From NCBI RefSeq assembly GCF_030272615.1, contig NC_081415.1, positions 421,626,757-421,690,756 on the forward strand: a DNA stretch of 64,000 nucleotides, in the 5' to 3' direction. Each line of letters begins with the position of its first letter. Positions within the stretch are counted from its first letter, which is position 1. This stretch comes from Cryptomeria japonica (lineage: Eukaryota; Streptophyta; Pinopsida; Cupressales; Cupressaceae). Below, piece after piece: positions 11,931-21,609 of this stretch. Both the position numbers and the translations under genes were made by a program. The notes under the pieces were generated by a model. The model worked only from the letters and a program-made list of their open reading frames with translations, was not told where the DNA came from and ran no database searches.

Positions 11931-12739
11931 AGGTTTCCGACAGAGAAGGTATATTGTGAACAAATTTGATTTTTTTTTGAAAAATTGTCCGCATTTGTCA
12001 GAATTCCAACGATAATTCAATATATGTTTTCGGTAGAGAAGGAATTGGCAACGACATTTGTGTTTTTTACAAAAAGTGCCCGCGTTCGTCGAATTCTGAC
12101 GACAGCAGGCATTACTTTTTTTAAAAAAAAAAAAAAGACCAAGACATTTCAAATCATTTTCGCGGCCTCTTCTCATTCTCACGTTGCCGCCCCAGCAACG
12201 TATTCCCGCCCACAGTTCACCTCTGTCAAACCCCAGCAACTGTATCGAGGTTGTGTCTGCGTAACGCCATGGCCAGTTTTTTTTGGGAGGATGGAGCCAT
12301 AACCTTTCTCGAGTGAGCTGAACAATCCAATGAAGTCGGCTACCTCACGTCCTGAAGTGGGTTTTATATCTCGAACTGTTGGAGGAGGATCTGCATACAG
12401 AGTGAACAGAGAGAGCTAAAGATAATGTAGTATTGTTGGTCTTGCCTGCTTGTACAAAAGAATTAGGTTATTAAGGGTCAAACCAATATGAATTGGAGTT
12501 GCAAGATCACAGGCATTGTTCTGTTATAAAGGCAACAAAGGTAGTGACACCAGTAGGAGTAGACTATATTGCACTTCCACACCCGCTTACGAAGAGATAC
12601 AAGCGAAACCCAGGCTTCTATTTAGCTCTCTATTTCTCGGACGAGATAACGAACCACTCTATTCAGGGGTAGGGCGAAGAGGATTTCCATGGTGTTTTTT
12701 GGTGAACTAAATTGTGTCCTTGGCAATCAATCACGAATC

Positions 12740-12853
12740 GAATATCTTCAAGGACGTGCACTGACAAATGCAATTGGAAACCTTGGCATTACTGATGCAT
12801 ATGTTGCTACTCTCAACAAGTTTGGTCATGACCTTGAGAATATAGTAGAGCAG
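12740..12853 (+). pseudogene. Captured exon fragment of alpha-1,4-glucan phosphorylase
   Basis: 38 codons read EYLQGRALTNAIGNLGITDA and continue YVATLNKFGHDLENIVEQ, then a GT donor (CAG|GTATAG at 12854). This matches the N-terminal substrate-binding region of plant glycogen/starch phosphorylases, where M-E-F-L-Q-G-R-x-L-x-N-A-I-G-N-L is near invariant. Only one exon's worth is present, upstream sequence does not continue the family, and the flanks are CACTA sequence. It is therefore a transduplicated fragment, not a gene. The orientation is left-to-right within the transposon. Confidence 0.85.
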
Positions 12854-14344
12854 GTATAGTTATCTATTAGTTTTGCGATTTCAGTTTACTTATATCAGAA
12901 AAACATATTATGCCTAACTAGAGCATAACGACTTCAAAAGTTAATCATTTTGACATTAATTTGCAAGTGCAACACATATTGTTAACCAAGAATTAACTTT
13001 TTTGAGTTTATTGCATATTTTACACATAATTGTTTGTTAAATCTATAAATTCCTTTACCATGGACAAATATCAAACTTTTAATTCCTTCAATTTGATATT
13101 CATGGCACTAAATCTTATCTACATTTGCCATATACATTCACAGCCATTATTTGCGGTGAAAGTTGAACTTCCAAGGATAGCCACTAGGGTGTTTTTGCCT
13201 TCCTAATGTACTTCTGGAGTTTCTCATTTCTTATTCTAGTACTTGATCACACTTATGGTGTATATTTACTATGTGTTCTCCATATTAATGGTCCCCTCTT
13301 AAGTAGACAGTACCAGGAAACATGTAATGATAGTTTATTAATATAATGAAATTATTCAATTGTACCCAAGTTCTTAGGAAATGCAATGTACTTGTTATAT
13401 GTGAATCACTTCAAGTGCATTGCTAGGGAAGGACAAGAAAACCATCAATTAAACCTAGCATGTCATAGTGCAATTTACAAATTGTGGCCTCTTCATGAGT
13501 AGCTCACTTTATGCTTTCACATTCCATTTCCAATCACATAAGGCACATAATGGCATCAATTGCATCACTTGTATCTCATCATTGCCATATCCATAAGTTT
13601 CATGGCCATCTCCCTGGCAGGCCAACTTGAGACTTGACACCACAAGTCAAGTATATAAGCAAATCATTTGCATGGCATAATGAATCAATAACATACAAGG
13701 CGAATTATTCTTAAGGTTGTCAACACATGTAATCTGCTCTCCAACATTAGGCAATCTCTCTCTCTTGTGCGAACTTGCTCCTCATCCATTGTGTGAAGGT
13801 TGGTTGTTAGGTGATACTAAGGATAAATATTCAAAAAGTATAATAATTACACTAATACATATATCACTCTCATGCCTTCCTTAATTTGATATAAGGTCCC
13901 TCTATCTTGTTAATGCATGATAGCCTCGGTAAGATAAATGATTGAATGAGAGATAAATGAAGTCTCTCATTCAATCATTTATCCTATTGATAAACTATGA
14001 TGAAGACTTCAAGCTATTGTTCCTTCATTTGATGATCATTCTTAAATTTGTATATATTCTACCATACTTGCAAAGTTCGATCAATGCTTAACTACCGATA
14101 ATCATCGATTGTAAATCTCATAGCACAAAATACATCAATGACTAATAATAAGCATCTCCTTAGTAGACCTAGAAGTCATATCTCTTCTCCCGTGACAGAG
14201 TGTTCAAGTAGAATTGTTGGGACTAGGAGGTGCGGATCGACCAGATCTTCCACCCGTCGGATGTAGACAAAATGAATGTTTTTTGGATTAGGATGGTACA
14301 CATAATCTACTATCAAAAGTTTGTCAAAAATTCTTGGGACTAGG
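12854..14344. other. CACTA interior, no gene seen
   Basis: Probably includes intron sequence captured with the phosphorylase exon, since it begins with an intact donor. No coding frame or clear repeat is visible. A short imperfect palindrome occurs near 13930-13985 (gataaatgattgaatgagag and its complement). Confidence 0.4.
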
Positions 14345-14807
14345 AGGTGTGAAATGGCCTACTCTTATGCTTTTCATGCTATCAAAATTTGAGTTTGATT
14401 GTCATCATTTACTTTTCCAAATTCTTCACATGTAACTTCTGAATCAATTTCCTACACACAAAATGATGAAAAATAGGTTTGTTGATGGAGGCTTTCCTAG
14501 GTCAAACCTCGAGTTGTGAATTAACCTTGAAGTATAATGTTTTCCTTTTGAGGGAAAGGATAGATCTAATCTAAAAATGATTAAAATTGAACATGATACC
14601 TTGATGAATCTTTCTTGAATCCTCACACAAGGTTTTAGAATGTCATGCATAATGGTGTGTTTTAACGTGAATTCTCCTTCAATGCTTGATGAATGCTTGA
14701 TTTCTTGTTCACTTGGAATTGAATTGATTTTATAATTAAGAGATCACTTGAACTGTAGGTAAACCCCTTCAAATGACAGGTTCGGCTTCCTTTTATACCT
14801 AATATAT

Positions 14808-15036
14808 GTCTTGAAAGCATTTTATCCTGATGACTTTAAATTAAAGTACTTTCTCTTCTATCTGGTATTGGTGGAGCAGAAGTTGCATTGCATCGACCTA
14901 GGATACATATTTCCGCAGATACAACACAAGTTAAATGTATCCCAAGTCGATGCAAAGCAACCTCTGCTCTAGAGATCACCAGAAAATAGAGAAAGAAGTT
15001 TAATTTAACGCCATCAGGATAAAAGGCTTTCAAGAC
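14808..15036. repeat. DRM-derived hairpin, copy 1 (about 101-bp arms, 26-nt loop)
   Basis: The left arm 14808-14908 pairs with 14935-15036. The left arm reads in sense as DRM motif I: V-L-K-A-F-Y-P then K-V-L-S-L-L, followed by SGIGGAEVALHRP. The right arm is the same region in antisense. In DRM enzymes this motif binds S-adenosylmethionine. A stem of about 100 bp with mismatches and a short loop is the shape of a young plant MIRNA precursor, which is known to arise by inverted duplication of target genes. Confidence 0.88.
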
Positions 15037-15125
15037 AGATAAATGGTATGCAACTATATCTATTTGGAATGCATTACCCAAACAGCACAATCGATCAGTC
15101 GCCTTTGAAAAGAAAGTGGTATGAT
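14918..15125 (-). pseudogene. DRM methyltransferase fragment, motif X to motif I
   Basis: On the minus strand this reads T-D-R-L-C-C, then LGNAFQIDIVAYHLSVLKAF, then the AEVALHRLGIHL region. In DRM proteins the methyltransferase motifs are circularly permuted, with IX and X before I. This order (L-G-N-x-F-Q-x-D-x-V-A-Y-H-L-S-V-L followed by the S-G-I-G-G-A-E-V-A-L-H-R region) is therefore diagnostic for the DRM family. The S-G-I-G-G core is damaged in this arm by substitution and frameshift but readable in the opposite arm. Confidence 0.85.
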
Positions 15126-15792
15126 GAAATATTTGGGCATAAAATAGATGAAATGCACTCCATACTACATGTTGCACAATATTTTGGTCGATGATATTTT
15201 TAAAATAGTAAAGGAAGGTGTATGGAATTGGCCTACTCTTCTGCTTTTCATGCCATCAAAATATGAGTTTGATGGTCATCATTTACTTTGCCAAATTCTT
15301 CACACGTAACTCTTGAATCAATTTCCTACACACAAAATGACGAAAATAGGTTTGTTGATGGGGGCTTTCCTAGGTCAAATAGGTTTGAATATACCTTGAA
15401 GTGTGCAATATGGAAGGTTTGTATTCTTAATCTCCTGCCCATTTCTTAATTTAAAAGATGATATCTTTATTAAATATCTCCTCTATTTTTGGAGGTAGAC
15501 ATCTTTAGGAAAAGATATATTCCTCCCTCTTTAAAATGATCCCTTTAGATCTAATCTAAAAATGCTTAAAATTGAACATGATACCTTGATGAATATTTCT
15601 TGAATCCTCACACAAGGTTTCAGGATGTCATGCAGAATGGTGTGCTTTAACTTGAATTCTCCTTCAATGCTTGATGAATGCTTGATTGCTTGTTCACTTG
15701 GAATTGAATTGATTTTATAATTAAGAGATCACTTGAATTGTAGGTAGACCCCTTCAAATGACAAGTTAGGCTTCCTTTTATACATAATATAT

Positions 15793-16021
15793 GTCTTGAA
15801 AGCATTTTATCCTGATGGCTTTAAATTAAATTACTTTCTCTTCTATCTGGTATTGGTGGAGCAGAGGTTGCATTGCATCGACCTAGGATACATATTTCCG
15901 CAAATACAACACAAGTCAAATGTATCCCAGGTCGATGCAAAGCAACCTCTGCTCCAGAGATCACCAAAAAATAGAGAAAGAACTTTAATTTAATGCCATT
16001 AGGATAAAAGGCTTTCAAGAC
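15793..16021. repeat. DRM-derived hairpin, copy 2 (about 101-bp arms, 26-nt loop)
   Basis: A second copy of the 14808-15036 foldback: left arm 15793-15893, loop 15894-15919, right arm 15920-16021. Arm and loop sizes equal those of copy 1. The two copies differ by scattered substitutions. Confidence 0.88.
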
Positions 16022-16110
16022 AGATAAATGGTATGCAACTGTATCTATTTGGAATGCATTACCCAAACAGCGCAATCGATTAGTCCCCTTTGAAAAGAAA
16101 GTGGTATGCT
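15903..16110 (-). pseudogene. DRM methyltransferase fragment, second copy
   Basis: The minus strand reads LGNAFQIDTVAYHLSVLKAF and then AEVALHRPGIHL, the same permuted motif X to I stretch as in copy 1. It lies inside the duplicated unit and has no start, no catalytic motif IV and no continuation. Confidence 0.85.
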
Positions 16111-16550
16111 GAAATATTTGGGCATAAAATAGATGAAATGCACTCCATACTACTGTTGCACAATATATTGGTTGATGATATTTTTAAAATAGTAAAGGAA
16201 GGGGTATGGAACTAGCCTACTCTTCTGCTTTTCATGCCATCAAAATATCTCCTCTATTTTTGGAGGTAGACATCTTTAGGAAAAGATCTCTTCCTCCCTC
16301 TTTAAAATGATCCCTTTAGATCTAATCTAAAAATGCTTAAAATTGAACATGATACCTTGATGAATCTTTCTTGAATCCTCACACAAGGTTTTAGGATGTC
16401 ATGTAGAATGGTGTGCTTTAACTTGAATTCTCCTTCAATGCTTGATTGCTTGTTCACTTGGAATTGAATTGATTTTATAATTAAGAGATCACTTGAATTG
16501 TAGGTAGACCCCTTCAAATGACAGGGTAGGCTTCCTTTTATATGTAATCA

Positions 16551-17445
16551 TACATAAAGTGTTTGAATTTTTTTCTCACACATGAGGCAAGAAATGAGGG
16601 GTCATATTTTGGGTCCCAATCACGAGTACCAGGGCACCTAAGGCGTCCTAGTCTTGTCAATTTAGGATGTGACATGCTAAAGTGGTAAACTTCACCATTC
16701 TACTCACAAGAATTTTATTAAGTCTCAAATATAGGGATCATAACTTATTAATGATGCAGTGAAAGTCCTTCATGAAGGACTTCTAGAAGTATTTTTGGAT
16801 GAGTCTTTGTCAAGTGCAGAGAAAAAACAATTGATGCTTAATGGATTTAAGGAACATTCTTATTGGAAGCCAAAGTTTAATTGAAGAATGTAGAGAAGAA
16901 GGTGGAAGAGAAAAGACTAGAAGTTTTGGTGATTAGATGTGCAACAACATATATCCAACTACAAGAAAGCATAATTTTCTTTTTAGAAAAGTGTAAAGGA
17001 TGTAGTGGTGGCATACATGTTTTAAAGGCAATGGCCTAAATATACTAAGGATATTAAGGGTCACATAGATATTATAGCATCACAAATTGTACAACTATCC
17101 AATACTATAGACATGAATAATGATGCAGAAGGAAACGAAAGGCTTCAAATAGAAAACTTGTACATGCAACTAAATCCATTGACTAATCAGAAGAACAAAA
17201 TTAAGAAACGGTCATCTAAGAGATGTTGTAGACTTGCAACTCACCAACTACTTAGTTTTTGCGGGTAAGAATTTGTTTTGTTTTGGTTATGGTTGTGGTG
17301 TTTGTAAGGAGACATTTACAAATTTATATCTATTTTCACTATTTAATGGTTTATGGGTTTGTAATGGTAATTTAATGTTCTTTCATATTTGTGTATAGAT
17401 TCTTTATAATAGCCTATTATAGTGATTTGTTCTATTATGGATAAT
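16551..17445. other. CACTA interior, no gene recognised
   Basis: A short coding-looking run near 16745-16890 (L-H-E-G-L-L-E-V-F-L-D-E-S-L) and another near 17100-17200 cannot be assigned to a family. They may be further captured fragments. Confidence 0.35.
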
Positions 17446-17725
17446 GATGCGGGTCAGATGACTTTGTCGTCAATGCATGAAAGCATTACATGAGTTCTAC
17501 TTTTAAAAATTACATGAAACATTTTTAATTTATTTGATTCAGTGTTATTTGAAAAAAAGTTTATCAATGATGTTTCCTTTCTCCAAGAATTGGATCTAGG
17601 ATCTTTCCGTCAAATAATATGTAACATTCAATGACTAAATATTTTCTTTACAAATGCTTATTTTATTTAATTTTCATCTGAGTGTGAATTATAATTTATA
17701 TCTGTGTGGAAGTAGAAGATACAAG

Positions 17726-18543
17726 TTGAAGACTCGTGCGCAAGTAAATTTCGTAAAAGAAAGAAAGCAAGCATTATCTTGAATGACATGGAAACAAGCT
17801 CATCAACTGGCTACAAGAGAGCAATTGGAGAAAAGCAGAGGAAAATGTTAAAGGGTGATAAATACATAGAGAGTATGCAATACAAACAAACAATGTCTGG
17901 AGTGTGTGATGTGACGTCTTTAATTTATGTTGGAGGGACTAACTGGTTTTGGAGTTCCTGGGAAACCTATTGGGCCACGCTTGGAGGAAATCAATGTGTT
18001 CATGCAAGGACCACCTTTTTTCTATTATGAGAATGATGCTTTTGCATTGAAGGATATTTGGAAGGCAATATCCGACAATTTGTATAGTGTGGAACCACAG
18101 TTGGCGGACTCGAAGTACTTTTCGGCTTCCAGAAGACCAAGAAGTTATGTACACAATCTCGCAATAGAAGGGCGATTTCAAGAATTACCTCTCCCCCCCC
18201 ATGACTATTCAGGAAGCACTTCCTCAGACAAAGGACTATTGGCCTCCATGGGATCAAAGAAAAAAATTGAATTTCTAGACTATAGATGATGTGGTGGTGT
18301 CCTTCATGAAGAACTCTGCACTATAATTGAAAATTCATGAGGGAAACTGCAAGATAGTGAATAGAAATACATTCTTGAAAGGTGGGAAGAATGGATCCTG
18401 GTTTGGGTGGGGCTAGGTTAGGTGGCTCCTCTAGAGATTGACAAGATAGAAATCATATTAGGATTTGAAAAAGATCACACTCGTGGAACTTCGTGTGCGA
18501 CCGATCGATTGCGTTGTTTGGGTAATGCATTCCAAATAGATCA
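17726..18543 (+). pseudogene. DRM methyltransferase fragment in the left arm of the large hairpin
   Basis: Reads through a Lys-rich linker and then LTGFGVPGKPIGPRLEEI, GPPFFYYEND, D-S-K-Y-F-S-A-S-R-R-P and L-P-L-P-P. After a shift in a C-run near 18195 it continues TIQEALPQTKDYWPPWDQR, G-V-L-H-E-E-L-C-T-I-I-E-N, L-G-F-E-K-D-H-T-R-G and LRCLGNAFQID. This is the region of plant DRM1/DRM2-type de novo cytosine methyltransferases just before motif I. In-frame stops and at least one frameshift are present, so no protein is expected. It adjoins, in DRM order, the piece in the smaller hairpins. Confidence 0.9.
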
Positions 18544-18545
18544 GA

Positions 18546-19330
18546 CGCACACGAAGTTCCACGAGTGTGATCTTTTTCAAATCCTAATATGATTTCTATC
18601 TCATCAACCTATAGAGGAGCCACCTGACCTGGCCCCACCCAAACCAAGATCCATTCTTCCCACTTTTCAAGAATGTATTTCTATTCACTATCTTCCAATT
18701 TCCCTCGTGAATTTTCAATTATAGTGCAGAGTTCTTCACAAAGGACACCACCACATCGTTTAGTGTCTATGCTTCAATTTTTTCTTTGATCCCATGGAGG
18801 CCAATAGTCCTTTGTCTGAGGAAGTGCTTCCTGAATAGTCATGGGGGGGAGAGGTAATGCTTGAAATCGCCCTTCTATTGGGAGATCATGTACATAACCT
18901 CTTGGTCTTCTGGAAGCCGAAAAGTACTTCGAGTCTGCCAACTGTGGTTCCACACTATAGAAATTTTTGGATATTGCCTTCCAAATATCCTTCGGTGCAA
19001 AAGTATCATTCTCGTAATAGAAAAAAGGTGGTCCTTGCATGAACACATTGATTTCCTCCAAGTGTGGTCCAATAGGTTTCCCAAGAACTCGAAAACTAGT
19101 TAGTCCCTCTAGACATAAATTAGAGATGTCACATCACACACTCCAGACATTGTTTGTTTGTATTGCTTACTCTCTATGTATTTATCACCCTTTAACACTT
19201 TCCTCTGCTTTTCTCCAATTGCTCTCTTGTATCCAGTTGATGAGATTGTTTCCATGTCATTCAAGATAATGCTTGCTTGCTTTCTTTTACAAAATTTACT
19301 TGCGCACGAGTCTTCAGCTTGTATATTCTG
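18546..19330 (-). pseudogene. DRM methyltransferase fragment in the right arm of the large hairpin
   Basis: Minus-strand copy of the same region. It starts in the Lys-rich linker (19330-19109) and continues through GPPFFYYEND and LPLPPMTIQEALPQTKDYW (19061-18774), then on to the F-E-K-D-H-T-R-G block. Here the frame is unbroken where the left arm has a C-run frameshift, so this arm keeps the better-preserved reading. Residues differ at a few positions between the arms. Confidence 0.9.
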
Positions 19331-19881
19331 CTTCTGCACAGATATAAATTATAATTCACACTCAGATAATAATTAAATAAAATAAGCATTTGTAAAGAAA
19401 ATATTTAGTCATTGGATGTTACATATTATCTGACGGAAAGATCCTAGATCCAATTCTTGGAGAAAGGAAACATCATTGATAAACTTTTTTTCAAATAACA
19501 CTGAATCAAATAAATTAAAAATGTTTCATGTAATTTTTAAAAGTAGAACTCATGCAATGCTTTCATGCACCGACGGCAAAGCCGTCTGACCCACATCCTC
19601 TGATAGCATCAGAATTCCGACGACAACTAAAGAAACATCTGACAAGGATGTTGTATATCCGACGTTACTTCCTTGTCGGACAGTCGTCGAGGAGCAAACA
19701 TAGCATCCGTCGGAATTCCAACGTTAATCTGTGTAATTTTCTGGTCGGGGGAGCAAATATAGCCGCCATTGGATGAGTTCATAACATTGCAAATGGCATC
19801 GTCGGAAAGACCAACGCCGAGTTTTCAACGGTTAAATTTGTCGGAAGTTCAATGTGGTGTCATCGGACTACCGACAATTGA

Positions 19882-19912
19882 CCATCAGAAATTAGGTCCA
19901 AATGTACTAGTG
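19882..19912 (-). repeat. Right terminal inverted repeat of the CACTA element
   Basis: Ends ...GTACTAGTG; its reverse complement starts CACTAGTACATTTGGACC. It is followed by target duplication AGA at 19913-19915. Confidence 0.93.
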
Positions 19913-19915
19913 AGA

Positions 19916-21609
19916 GCATAACACCTTTCATTTACTGGTTGGAGAGATGACCATTATGCCAGAGGATATATATAGGATATTGAGGATTCTATTTGCTGGA
20001 GATAAGGTTGATTATGATTCTACTCCACGACCGAGAATTTTGGCATTGAGACGGATATTCCATGACGAGACTATTCTTGATCGCGCTATTATGTGGGATG
20101 ATTTGATGAGCAAATATGGTGCAAAGTGCCCTCTAGCTTGTGTTTTGGCAGGTATGATTGGTTGTTTTGTGATGCCTGATAGAGGACAACAGGGGTTTTT
20201 ATGTGGTTGGGGCAGAATGCTTGAGAGGTTGTTGACTCATCAAGTGAGATTAGGGTGGGGATCATGTTTACTCACCCATATGTATCATGAGATGCATGAG
20301 ATTGTGTATCGGGAGGGGAAGAGTATGTCAGAAGGAGTGTTAGTTTTACAGATATAGGCATGGGAGTACATCCTAGTATGTAGACCTATAGTAGATGATT
20401 CGCGGGAGGCGCACCAGCCTATTGTATGTTGTTATTCGGGTTATGTTACTCAGCCCCACCTAGGTAAGAATGACTATTGGAGGAGGCAATTGGATGGTTT
20501 GATTGCTGAAGTATGGAGACCGTATAGGGGTCTAGAGTTATGGGATGATTGGAGAGCACAAAGGAAGGACATTTTTATGACTCAACCTCTCATTGGCAGA
20601 TTGGTGTCTATTATTGAGTGATTTGTATTATCTAGGGTGATGAGATAGTATGGGAGACCGTTGAGTATATCCTAGGAGTTCACAACCTATGCTCGATATG
20701 GAGAGGAAGAGAGACGAGGATGGGCATCAAGATTGTCATATGCGCTGAGCATGCAAGAGTTAGCAGGTTTATAGTTGCAGAGATGGGATTATCTAAAGGA
20801 TGTAGCAAACGTGGGGACATTGCCCCAGTATAGAGATTAGTTTCAGAGACATCCTTTTCCTCGGTTTATAGATCCAAGAGAGCATGTGCCTCTTATAGAG
20901 GAGATTTAGGAGGATGCACCAACACAGGCACAAGTACCAGGTCAGGTACAGGGATGAGGGCAAGTACAGGGACAGAGATTGGACATACCTAGATGGGCAG
21001 GAGGTGATCCTGGTGCTAGTAGTAGCAAGGAAGCAGTGGGAGGTTGATAGTGATAGAGAGGGGAGGGTGGATCTTTAGGAGTTGTTGGGGTTGAGGCTGG
21101 CAGTTCTAGGGAAGAAGGGGTTGGAGGTGAGGAGGATAGAGCAAATCCTAGGCAGGTTAGGCAACGAAGAGATGAACAGGGTGGTGGAGAGGGGAATGTT
21201 AGCAGAGAGAAAGCAGTACCAAACGTAGTACGGTCTTTGAGATCAAGGTTGATAGGTTTGCAATCACAGTTGACACTAGCACAAACGCAACTAGCAGAGC
21301 GAGACCGACAGCTTGTTGAGATCAGATTTGAGCACGATCGAGAGCTTGCAGAGGTGAGAGAAGAGTGAGATCGATAGCTTGCAGAGGTTAGAGCAAAGTG
21401 TGATGCTCTTCAGCGAGAGATTTTGCATCAGAAAAGTCATGCATCTTATTACGTTGCGGCTTATAGTGTAGTGGTCCCAGTAGCGCAGTAGGTTGTTATG
21501 TATTCTCAATATATGGCTCAATCTGAGGGAGCTAGGGAACCCAGACAAGATGTCGGTCAGCAGGCACCACCTCCTCCACCTGGAGATGAGGGAGAGGCAG
21601 AGAGCTAGA
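19916..21609 (+). pseudogene. Plant mobile domain (PMD) gene, 3' part
   Basis: Resumes the frame cut at 11899: T-F-H-L-L-V-G-E-M-T then the D-I-Y-R-I-L block typical of PMD proteins. Next come LACVLAGMIGCFVMPDRG, G-W-G-S-C-L-L-T-H-M-Y and A-W-E-Y-I, all conserved PMD stations. The first in-frame stop is at about 20355, after V-L-V-L-Q-I. Beyond it the frame remains readable with further stops to a Gln/Pro-rich tail, a run of Arg/Glu-rich repeats (R-E-L-A-E-V-R, 21300-21400) and APPPPPGDEGEAES near 21570-21607. The domain function is unknown. The gene is antisense to the host retroelement. Confidence 0.82.

Larger units (their letters stand above)
14345..16550 (+). repeat. Three direct repeat copies inside the CACTA element
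   Basis: Copies start at about 14345, 15224 and 16206 with 'gcctactctt.tgcttttcatgc'. The first two are about 880 and 980 bp and each contains one DRM hairpin. The third is truncated and stops just before the place where the hairpin would begin. Sequence between the copies is closely similar, so the hairpin was amplified by duplication after it formed. Confidence 0.88.
17446..19597. repeat. Large inverted repeat (about 1.05-kb arms, 46-nt loop) built from a DRM gene
   Basis: The left arm 17446-18499 and right arm 18546-19597 are reverse complements over their whole length with scattered differences. The outer ends read GATGCGGGTCAGATGAC and, reverse-complemented, GATGTGGGTCAGACGGC. The inner ends are TCGTGTGCG and CGCACACGA. 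The loop, 18500-18545, continues the DRM reading of the left arm (T-D-R-L-R-C-L-G-N-A-F-Q-I-D). The right arm therefore arose as an inverted copy of the left. Confidence 0.95.
11900..19912. mobile_element. Non-autonomous CACTA (CMC/EnSpm) transposon carrying host gene fragments
   Basis: The left end begins CACTAATACATTTGGCC. The right end, reverse-complemented, begins CACTAGTACATTTGGACC. Inverted similarity runs about 30 bp, and the 3-bp target duplication AGA flanks it (11897-11899 and 19913-19915). CACTA termini with 3-bp duplications define the superfamily. Both subterminal regions hold many short CGTCGGAATTCC/GACGACA-like motifs, as expected for transposase binding sites. No transposase frame is recognisable. 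The interior carries a glucan phosphorylase exon piece and several DRM methyltransferase pieces in inverted arrangement. Removing the element restores the PMD reading frame. Confidence 0.93.

Noticed and set aside
11916-12302. Frames near the left CACTA end as transposase
   Set aside because: They span poly-A/T runs and subterminal repeats and show no transposase motif.
14836-16110. DRM-like frames as a working methyltransferase gene
   Set aside because: Only motif X to I pieces are present, without catalytic motif IV, in inverted and duplicated order inside a transposon, with frameshifts.
17446-19597. Large palindrome as two MITEs or LTRs in opposite orientation
   Set aside because: The arms carry DRM coding sequence, have no target duplications of their own, and the loop continues the left-arm frame; an inverted duplication explains it better.
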